A stretch of 12,315 nucleotides of DNA from JAAAOH01 sp041686235 (lineage in GTDB: Bacteria; Spirochaetota; Spirochaetia; DSM-27196; PWMO01), in NCBI GenBank assembly GCA_041686235.1, contig JAWLED010000083.1, forward strand, positions 1-12,315, in the 5' to 3' direction. The stretch's first letter is position 1; every line of letters starts with the position of its first letter. A model generated the notes under the pieces. It made no database searches. It was not told the DNA's origin and saw only the letters and a program-made list of their open reading frames with translations. The position numbers were made by a program, and so were the translations under genes. Below, piece after piece: positions 6,265 through 12,315 of the stretch.

Positions 6265-7131
6265 ATGCAGGCCTATTCTGAGTACCATTTGAAGTTCTAC
6301 TTCTTGACCGCCTACAGTGCAACACTCCTGTTGTGGCTAACCGGCGCATATGTGAGCTTCCGACACCCGTCGGGAGCTCTCCGCCCGGCCCTCTACAACG
6401 CGGTGATGTTCTCAGGGCTCAGCGCGCCCTTCGTGGTCTCGGTTTCCATGATTCTCACCTCGCGCGACCGGGAGCTCATCCGCTCCTACCTGAGCCGAAT
6501 GATCAACCCGAAACTGATTCAACCGGGAACCGCCGGCATCTTTCTGCTATTCATGCCGATGGTGGTCCTCGCCTCGGTATTGATATCGATTCTTCTCGGG
6601 GAGCCCGTCACCCAATTTGAGCTTGCCGAACACCCCGCCGTCGCGGACGGGCTCGCCCCGTTCGTGGTCACTCTCTTGCTCGCTGCAACCGTCGAGGAGC
6701 TCGGATGGCGAGGCTACGCCTTCGAGGGGCTCGAGACCCGGTACGGCTTTTTCCGTGCGTCGATCATCCTCAGCCTGCTGTGGTCAGTGTGGCTCCTGCC
6801 CCTTCTGCTTGTCACCGGCTCTTATCCGCACGTACTGATGCTTCAAAGTCCCTGGCTCGCGGTGAACTTCTATCTCGGCATCATTCCAATCGGCTTTCTC
6901 ATCAGCTGGGTGTACGTAAAGAACGGCAACAGCCTGATCGCGGCCGTCCTCTTCCACGGCGCCGTCGTAGTCTGTACCGAGGCGCTTTCGCTCACTCAGG
7001 TCACGAGAGTGATTCAGAACGTCGTGCTGGTGGTCGTGGCAACAGGAGTCGTCGTCACCGACCGGGAGTTCCGTGTCGACGCGGAGCACCCCCGGCAAAG
7101 AGCAATACCGATGAGCGGGAGGTCCGCATGA
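6265..7131 (+). CDS. CPBP-family intramembrane protease homologue, motif-2 His replaced
   Basis: Polytopic inner-membrane protein of 288 residues with about eight hydrophobic segments. The diagnostic EExxxR motif of CPBP (CAAX-processing/bacteriocin-processing, Abi) proteases is present as EELGWRG (Glu144, Glu145, Arg149), and the later motif as LFHGA with His231. Between them, the usual WHLPL-like motif reads WLLPL, with Leu177 (codon CTC, 6793-6795) where the family has a catalytic His. The protein may therefore be a non-proteolytic homologue, or use another His (for example His189). Family members act in prenyl-protein processing, bacteriocin self-immunity and peptide maturation. The start ATG 6265 has GGAG at 6255-6258. 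Its stop overlaps the next start in ATGA (7128-7131), so it is translationally coupled to the exporter that follows. Confidence 0.85.
   Translation: MQAYSEYHLKFYFLTAYSATLLLWLTGAYVSFRHPSGALRPALYNAVMFSGLSAPFVVSVSMILTSRDRELIRSYLSRMINPKLIQPGTAGIFLLFMPMVVLASVLISILLGEPVTQFELAEHPAVADGLAPFVVTLLLAATVEELGWRGYAFEGLETRYGFFRASIILSLLWSVWLLPLLLVTGSYPHVLMLQSPWLAVNFYLGIIPIGFLISWVYVKNGNSLIAAVLFHGAVVVCTEALSLTQVTRVIQNVVLVVVATGVVVTDREFRVDAEHPRQRAIPMSGRSA
7117..7123 (+). promoter_or_regulatory. ribosome binding site deciding the second MFS start
   Basis: GGGAGGT lies 4 bases before ATG 7128, inside the end of the CPBP gene. The frame is open upstream to 6705, but that part overlaps the whole C-terminal half of the CPBP gene. 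This site selects the ATGA-overlap start. Confidence 0.7.
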
Positions 7132-8486
7132 AGACCGATACAACCCGCGCCCGCCTCAGCGGCTACCCCGGCCACGACGGCCACGGCGGCCACAGCGGCT
7201 ACAGTCGCTTTCTCGTTGTATGGGCCGGCCAGCTTCTCTCGGGGCTCGGAACGGGTATGACCGGCTTCGCCCTCGGGGTACATGTGTTCACCGAAACCAT
7301 GAGCGCCACCAGCTTTGGGATGGTGATCCTGTGCCTCTTCGTCCCGTCGATCGTGTTACGCCCACTTGGCGGTGTGTTGGCCGACCGCTTCGACCGCCGG
7401 ATGCTGATCATCCTCGGGGACCTCGGGTCGGCGATGGGGGTCCTCTTCATCCTGTTCAGTTTGCGCACCGGGGATCTCAGCCCGGCTCGGATCTATCTTG
7501 GGATCGCGCTGAACTCCGCGTTCACCGCACTGCAAAACCCCGCCTACAAGGCCTCACTTACCGATCTGGTGAGCGAGGAGCAATTCGCCAAAGCCGGGGG
7601 TCTCGTGCAGTTGGCGTCATCGACCCAGCACCTCCTCGCGCCCCTCGCGGCCGGGTTTCTGCTCGTGCACGGCGGCCTGCACCTCGTTCTCATGCTGGAT
7701 CTTGCCACCTTCGGTGCGGCCGTTGCCGGGGCTCTCTCCATCGGTGCCCGACTCGGGCCGGCCGCCGGCTCCGAGGGCTCCCAGCGCCCCAATGTGGGGA
7801 CGGAGCTCACCGAGGGCCGGCACACCCTCACCGCACACCGAGAGGTCATGAGTGTCGTCTTCGTCATCTCGGGGGTCACGTTTTTCGTAGGAGTACTGCA
7901 AACACTGTTCGCCCCGATGATGCTCACGCTCACCGATGCCCGTACCCTCGGGGTGGTTCAGTCGCTCAGCGCCTCCGGCATGCTCATCACCAGCCTGATC
8001 ATCGGCGTGTTCGGCATGCCGTCGGGGCTGAAATCCCGCATCTCCGTCAGCCTGGCGGCAACCGGAATCGCTCTGGCACTCATGGGGCTAAGCAGCAACG
8101 TTGCGTGGATAACCGTGACCTTTTTCTGCTTCTTCGCATGCCTCCCGCTTGTAAACACCACCGCCGAGGTGTTGATTCGCGCCGGCATCCCCAACGAAAT
8201 GCAGGGACGGGCATGGGGCATCATCGGCGTACTCTCGCAGCTGGGCTACATTGCCGCATACCTCTCTGCCGGTATGCTCGCCGACATGGTCTTCAATCCT
8301 CTGCTAATGCCGAACGGCCTCCTGGCCGCCTCAGCCGGAAGAATCGTCGGGACCGGACCCGGCCGGGGCATCGCGCTGATGCTTTTGCTCAGCGGGCTCG
8401 GACTCGTCGCAACCGCAGCGGCCAGAGCTGCGTGGAATAATCCCACTGCGTTCCTCGCAGAACGCAAAGGAGCGTATCAATCATGA
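7128..8486 (+). CDS. MFS exporter, DHA3-type (MefA/EntS-like), His/Gly-rich N-terminus
   Basis: Inner-membrane transporter of 452 residues with about 12 hydrophobic segments. MFS motif A is clear: GGVLADRFDRRML at residues 81-93. The segments FALGVHVF and AFTALQNPAYKASLTDLV (from about residue 130) recall the proton-driven drug or siderophore exporters of the DHA3 group. Residues 12-26 form a G-[HY]-x repeat (GYPGHDGHGGHSGYS) encoded by five 9-bp units, a cytosolic tail that is unusual for the family and could bind metal (inference). A long polar loop lies at about 208-232 between the two halves. Stop and next start overlap as ATGA (8483-8486), and the start overlaps the CPBP stop in the same way. 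The substrate is unknown; neighbours suggest a peptide, antibiotic or other membrane-active compound. Confidence 0.9.
   Translation: MKTDTTRARLSGYPGHDGHGGHSGYSRFLVVWAGQLLSGLGTGMTGFALGVHVFTETMSATSFGMVILCLFVPSIVLRPLGGVLADRFDRRMLIILGDLGSAMGVLFILFSLRTGDLSPARIYLGIALNSAFTALQNPAYKASLTDLVSEEQFAKAGGLVQLASSTQHLLAPLAAGFLLVHGGLHLVLMLDLATFGAAVAGALSIGARLGPAAGSEGSQRPNVGTELTEGRHTLTAHREVMSVVFVISGVTFFVGVLQTLFAPMMLTLTDARTLGVVQSLSASGMLITSLIIGVFGMPSGLKSRISVSLAATGIALALMGLSSNVAWITVTFFCFFACLPLVNTTAEVLIRAGIPNEMQGRAWGIIGVLSQLGYIAAYLSAGMLADMVFNPLLMPNGLLAASAGRIVGTGPGRGIALMLLLSGLGLVATAAARAAWNNPTAFLAERKGAYQS
7161..7205 (+). repeat. five 9-bp tandem units (GGCYACNNN) inside the MFS gene
   Basis: The units GGCTACCCC, GGCCACGAC, GGCCACGGC, GGCCACAGC and GGCTACAGT follow each other without spacers and encode GYP-GHD-GHG-GHS-GYS. 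Because the unit is a multiple of three, copy number changes would keep the frame, so the tail length may vary between strains. Confidence 0.85.
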
Positions 8487-10885
8487 TTTACGCACGTATT
8501 ATCCGGAACGAGGTCGCCCGAAAGAAAGGCGCGATGCTCGTGGTGTTTGCGTTCATCCTGCTCGCCTCTCTTTTGGTGGCGGGCGGGGCCGCGCTGATCG
8601 TAGAGCTCAACAGCTCCCTCAACCGCCTCTTTGCCGATGCAAAGGCACCGCACTTCGTACAGATGCACACCGGCGAAATCGACCCCGCCGCGGTCGACGC
8701 GTGGGCGGAGGGCAACAGCTTGGTTGATGAGTTCCAGATCGCCGAGATGATCAGCGTTGACGGGTCCTCGTTGTTCCTCTCCGACTCGGAAGCACCACAG
8801 GAAAACAGCATCATGGACATAAGTTTCGTGGCCCAGAATGAGCGCTTCGACTACCTCCTCGACATGGACAACCGGCGGCTCGACCTCGAGCCCGGTGAGA
8901 TCGGCGTTCCCGTGTACTACGCCGAGGAGAAAGGCGTGGGGGCAGGTGATCGGGTCACCGTGGCGGGCGAAGGCTACTCCCACGAGTACACGGTTACCTC
9001 ACTGGTGCGTGACGCCCAGATGAACCCGGCAATCGTTCACTCAAAACGCTTTCTGCTCAACGCCGCCGATTTCGAGCGCCTGAAGGCCGACCTCCCCGAC
9101 CGCGAGTTTCTCGTCGAGTTCCGCCTCACCGATCCGAGCAGGATCGATGAGTTTAGTAGTGCCTATGAAGACTCCGCCCTGCCGCAGCGCGGTCCCGCGG
9201 TGGATTATCAACTCTTCAAGATTCTCAATGCCCTAAGCGACGGGATCGTGGCAGCGGTCGTCATCATCCTCAGCCTCGTGCTGATGGTTATCGCCGGCCT
9301 CTGTCTGCGCTTCACCATTCTCGCGACCGTCGAGGAGGACTACCGCGAAATCGGGGTGATGAAAGCAGTGGGCATGCCGCGCGGGCGAATCAAAGGCATC
9401 TATCTGGCAAAGTACGTCGCACTCGGGGGAAGCGCCGCGGCACTCGGCTATCTTGCATCGCTTCCCCTCACGAGCCTGGTTACGGGAAACATTGCCCGCT
9501 ATATGGGTCGTGCACCGCAGGGTGCCGCCGGCCTGGTGGTTCCGATGCTCGCGGCAGCGACCATCTTCGCCATGGTAGTCGTCTCCGCCATGCTCGTTCT
9601 TCGCCGTTTTGATCGGGTAAGCGCCGTGGAGGCACTGCGCGCGGAGGCCCGAAGCGAGGCCCCCCGCCCCGGACGAGTCCTTCCCCTTAGCGCCGGCCGG
9701 CTCTTCGACATCAACGTCTTTCTCGGCATGCGCGATGCGCTGCAGCGGTTCCGACTCTTCGGGCTTCTGACCTTCGTCTTCTTCTTTGCCGCCGGCATCA
9801 CCCTCATCCCGCTTCACTTCCTCTCGACCATTCGCTCACCGAGCTTCATCTCCTACATGGGGATCGGCTCCTCCGATATCCGCGTTGACCTTCGTCAGTC
9901 CGACGATATCGACGAGCGCTTCGAAGAGGTGGTCGAGCACATCGCCGCGGACAGCGAGGTAGCCCGCTTCGCGCCGCTTGTAACCTCGCTTTTCACGATG
10001 GTCGGTGAGAACGGAGAAACCGAGCGATTGGCGGTGGAGACCGGAGACTTCAGCGTGTTTCCCCTCGACTATCTCCACGGCAGAGCGCCCCGATCACACG
10101 ACGAGATCGCCCTTTCCTACCTAAACGCTCGAGACCTCGACAAGAAAGTGGGCGATACGGTCACGCTTCGCAGCGGCGGCGGGGGCGGCGCGGGGGCCGG
10201 CCAGGCCGACTTGCGTGGCAACGGGAACGCCGGCGGCGCGCGCGACCTCCCGATGCGCGTCACAGGCATCTATCAGGACGTGACCGACGGCGGGCGAACC
10301 GCGAAGGCGGTACTACCTCCGAACAGGGAGAACCTCCTCGCCTCGACGGTGAGCCTGGATGTGGCGCCGGGAACCGACGTGGCGGCCAAGATGCGCGAGT
10401 ACTCCGAGCTCTTTGCCCCGGCCCGGGTAACGGATCTGAGAAGCTACCTCTCGCAAACGCTCGGCAACACGATCGACGGGCTGGTGATGGTGACCGCAGG
10501 CGCAACGGCGGTGGGCATGGCGGTGGCGGTGCTTATTACCTCGTTGTTCCTTCGCATGCTGATTAGCAAGGACTCAAAGCGCATTGCCGTCATGAAGAGC
10601 ATTGGATTCTCGCTGCGCTCGCTGCGGGTTCAGTATCTCACCACGGCGCTGGTGCTCCTCGTCATCGGTATCGGGGCGGGAAGCCTGTTTTCCAATACCA
10701 TCGGGCAGAGGCTCGTAGGCTTCGTGTGGGGATTCATGGGCGCCTCGCAGATCAGGTTCGTCATCGACCCGCTGCAGGCCTACCTCATCATGCCGCTCTT
10801 GCTCATGCTTACCGTGGCGATAACGACCATGGTCAGCATACGCGGCATTAAAGAACAGAGTATCGCGGCGACAATCGCCGAATAA
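8483..10885 (+). CDS. ABC transporter permease with two FtsX domains (MacB-like)
   Basis: An 800-residue inner-membrane permease. Topology by eye: TM1 at 18-40, an extracytoplasmic domain at 42-250, three TMs at about 255-277, 309-331 and 352-374 (first FtsX domain), TM5 at 427-446, a second extracytoplasmic domain at 450-665, and three TMs at about 668-690, 718-737 and 766-786 (second FtsX domain). Each FtsX domain carries its cytosolic signature: REIGVMKAVGMPRGR (288-302) and KRIAVMKSIGFSLRS (699-713). Both halves are therefore fused in one chain, and one copy may dimerise or act as a pseudo-dimer. A Gly/Ala-rich insert occupies about 564-587. Type VII (MacB-class) systems of this kind extrude peptides, antibiotics or lipoproteins from the outer leaflet rather than moving them through a channel. 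The start has GGAG at 8469-8472 and overlaps the MFS stop. The ATPase gene follows after 28 bases. Confidence 0.93.
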   Translation: MIYARIIRNEVARKKGAMLVVFAFILLASLLVAGGAALIVELNSSLNRLFADAKAPHFVQMHTGEIDPAAVDAWAEGNSLVDEFQIAEMISVDGSSLFLSDSEAPQENSIMDISFVAQNERFDYLLDMDNRRLDLEPGEIGVPVYYAEEKGVGAGDRVTVAGEGYSHEYTVTSLVRDAQMNPAIVHSKRFLLNAADFERLKADLPDREFLVEFRLTDPSRIDEFSSAYEDSALPQRGPAVDYQLFKILNALSDGIVAAVVIILSLVLMVIAGLCLRFTILATVEEDYREIGVMKAVGMPRGRIKGIYLAKYVALGGSAAALGYLASLPLTSLVTGNIARYMGRAPQGAAGLVVPMLAAATIFAMVVVSAMLVLRRFDRVSAVEALRAEARSEAPRPGRVLPLSAGRLFDINVFLGMRDALQRFRLFGLLTFVFFFAAGITLIPLHFLSTIRSPSFISYMGIGSSDIRVDLRQSDDIDERFEEVVEHIAADSEVARFAPLVTSLFTMVGENGETERLAVETGDFSVFPLDYLHGRAPRSHDEIALSYLNARDLDKKVGDTVTLRSGGGGGAGAGQADLRGNGNAGGARDLPMRVTGIYQDVTDGGRTAKAVLPPNRENLLASTVSLDVAPGTDVAAKMREYSELFAPARVTDLRSYLSQTLGNTIDGLVMVTAGATAVGMAVAVLITSLFLRMLISKDSKRIAVMKSIGFSLRSLRVQYLTTALVLLVIGIGAGSLFSNTIGQRLVGFVWGFMGASQIRFVIDPLQAYLIMPLLLMLTVAITTMVSIRGIKEQSIAATIAE

Positions 10886-10913
10886 AGATTCACGGAATAA
10901 GGGAGATAACCAA

Positions 10914-11681
10914 ATGAATACGCTACTTGAATCGAAACAGCTCAAAAAGAGTTACCGCCTCGGCAAGAACAACGAAGTATCGGTGCTGAAAGATGTAGAC
11001 CTTCGAATACACGAGGGCGAGTTCGTCTCGATCATGGGGCCCTCGGGCTCGGGGAAATCCACTCTCCTCTATAACCTCTGCGGCATGGACCGCATGAGCT
11101 CCGGAGAGGTGCATTTCAAAGACCGGGAGCTCAGCCGGCTCTCGGAGAAGGAGCTCGCGCGGCTGAGGCTAACGGAGATGGGCTTCGTCTTCCAGCAGAT
11201 TCATTTGCTTTCGAACCTCTCCATCTTCGACAACATCATTCTCTCGGGCTATCTCGCAAAAAGCACCGGGCGCAGAGAGGTCGAGCGTCGGGCCCGCGAA
11301 CTCATGGACATCACGGGAATCGCCGAGCTCGCAGGTAACTCCATTGCCCAGGCCTCGGGCGGCCAACTGCAGCGAGTGGGCATCTGCCGTGCCCTCATTA
11401 ACGAGCCGCAGATCCTCTTCGGCGACGAACCGACCGGCGCCCTCGACTCGCGCTCGGCGACCGAGATCATGGACCTCTTGAGAGAGGTCAACGACTGGGG
11501 TACCACCATCATGCTGGTCACCCATGACGTCAGAGTGGCCGCAAGAAGCGATCGCGTGCTGTTCATGATCGACGGCCGCATCGCCGCGGAGAAGGAGCTC
11601 GGCCGATATCTCGGCAACGGGACCTCCGCCCGGGCGCGGGAGGAAGAGCTCAGCGGCTGGCTGCTCGAGCGGGCGGCCTAA
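10914..11681 (+). CDS. ABC transporter ATP-binding protein (LolD/MacB class)
   Basis: Cytoplasmic ATPase of 255 residues that should power the permease encoded just upstream. All nucleotide-binding motifs are intact: Walker A GPSGSGKST at 42-50, Q-loop Gln94 in FVFQQ, signature ASGGQLQRV at 147-155 (Ala instead of the common Leu in LSGGQ), Walker B ILFGDEP at 167-173 with catalytic Glu172, D-loop GALDS, and the H-loop His204 in VTHD. The order permease then ATPase and the sequence style match exporters of the MacB/LolD/BceA class. The start ATG 10914 follows GGGAG at 10901-10905 with an 8-base spacer. It is the last gene of the rightward run. Only 13 bases separate it from the convergent VTT-protein gene, with no hairpin terminator in between. 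No membrane fusion protein or TolC-like gene is next to it. Confidence 0.95.
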   Translation: MNTLLESKQLKKSYRLGKNNEVSVLKDVDLRIHEGEFVSIMGPSGSGKSTLLYNLCGMDRMSSGEVHFKDRELSRLSEKELARLRLTEMGFVFQQIHLLSNLSIFDNIILSGYLAKSTGRREVERRARELMDITGIAELAGNSIAQASGGQLQRVGICRALINEPQILFGDEPTGALDSRSATEIMDLLREVNDWGTTIMLVTHDVRVAARSDRVLFMIDGRIAAEKELGRYLGNGTSARAREEELSGWLLERAA

Positions 11682-11694
11682 GGGAGGCACGAGA

Positions 11695-12315
11695 TCAGAC
11701 GATGAGGCGCACGCCGGCGCGCAGCAAGAACCAGTATGCGACGATCCGCGGCGCCCGCGACAGAGCGCCGAGGAGGAATAGCCCGAAAGGCAAGCGCATC
11801 ATGCCGGCGATCCACGAGACGGTAGAGAACGGCAGGGGTGTGAGTCCGGCAAGGATCACACCCCACACGCCGTAGCGCTCGATGATGCGGGCACCTTTCG
11901 CGTAATAGCCCGCGACGGTCCGACGGACGAAACGGAGCCGGTAGAGCGCCCTGCCGATCCAGTACCCGCATATTCCGCCGAGCACCGAAGCCACGCTCAT
12001 CACCGTGAGCAGAGGAACCGGATTCCAGGTTATGGTGATGGGCAACAAAATGTCGAGGGACGCAGGGACGATGAAGGTGTCCACGATGAACACGAATGCG
12101 AAGATGCCGATGAGGCCGCCCCGGCTCGCCGCGTCGCGCCCGATTCGCTCGAGCGGAACATCGAGGAGGATCAGAAGGACCGCAACACTGAGGAGCGCAA
12201 GCAGGAGCAGAACCGACCTGAGGACAAGCTTCCCCGGCTCGATCGGCTTCTCCGCGGGCTCCGGCTCGGGGTGCGCGTGCCGCCCCGGCCCGGAGTGCGG
12301 CTGCGAACGCGGGGC
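11695..12315 (-). CDS. VTT/DedA-domain membrane protein (YqaA-like), 5' end beyond window
   Basis: Multi-pass inner-membrane protein; 206 codons are visible and the N-terminus lies beyond the right edge. No ATG, GTG or TTG occurs in this frame between 12094 and 12315, so the in-frame GTG at 12091 is internal. The visible protein starts with a Pro/His/Glu-rich polar segment, then a hydrophobic helix (VLRSVLLLLALLSVAVLLIL). The VTT core follows: DTFIVPASLDILLPITI re-entrant segment, SVLGGICGYWIGR (the conserved glycine and GYxxGR pattern of DedA/YqaA proteins), then RYGVWGVILAGLTPLPFST and IAGMMRLPFGLFLLGALSRAPR. DedA-family proteins support envelope integrity; some flip undecaprenyl phosphate or phospholipids. 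The exact role here is unknown. Confidence 0.85.
   Translation of the reverse strand, partial: APRSQPHSGPGRHAHPEPEPAEKPIEPGKLVLRSVLLLLALLSVAVLLILLDVPLERIGRDAASRGGLIGIFAFVFIVDTFIVPASLDILLPITITWNPVPLLTVMSVASVLGGICGYWIGRALYRLRFVRRTVAGYYAKGARIIERYGVWGVILAGLTPLPFSTVSWIAGMMRLPFGLFLLGALSRAPRIVAYWFLLRAGVRLIV

Noticed and set aside
7220..8440. 406-codon frame inside the second MFS gene, + strand
   Set aside because: It is an Arg/Pro/His-rich out-of-frame translation of a GC-rich gene with clear MFS helices in the true frame.
11682..11694. Terminator between the ABC ATPase and the convergent VTT gene
   Set aside because: The 13-base spacer has no inverted repeat or T-tract.

Overview
The window is GC-rich bacterial chromosomal DNA from a draft or metagenome assembly, shown by a run of exactly 100 N at 5295-5394. 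Secreted and outer-membrane-type proteins (a MipA/OmpV-like barrel) point to a diderm, Gram-negative-type cell. The style of several genes (a LuxR regulator with a multi-pass membrane N-terminus, a C-terminal J-domain protein) would fit a spirochaete. That is a weak inference, because no rRNA or marker gene is present. No tRNA, rRNA, CRISPR array, transposase or integrase was seen.

Left part (1-2041, + strand): an SDR oxidoreductase with a strong ribosome binding site, then after 169 bases a YpdA/thioredoxin-reductase-like flavoprotein that has no redox CxxC and lacks the Cys I expect in the YpdA FAD-binding loop. Next, on the - strand (2057-4108), an MFS transporter and a J-domain protein are coupled stop-to-start. 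They converge with the flavoprotein across 15 bases.

Centre (4109-4419): a 311-base divergent intergenic region that holds a textbook sigma70-type promoter for the rightward genes, a stem-loop predicted at the very 5' end of that transcript, an 8-bp palindrome just upstream of the promoter, and an upstream GC-rich block of short direct and inverted repeats.

Right part (4420-11681, + strand): a tightly packed run of a seven-helix membrane LuxR regulator (its C-terminus cut by the gap), a MipA/OmpV-like envelope protein, a CPBP-type membrane protease homologue with a substituted motif-2 His, a DHA3-type MFS exporter with a 9-bp-repeat His/Gly-rich N-terminus, a two-FtsX-domain ABC permease and its ATPase. 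Start/stop overlaps (ATGA twice) and very short spacers suggest one operon. The gene set suggests a membrane-sensed export, immunity or envelope-stress module; this is the most interesting unit in the window. At the right edge a VTT/DedA (YqaA-like) membrane protein on the - strand converges with the ATPase gene and runs off the window.
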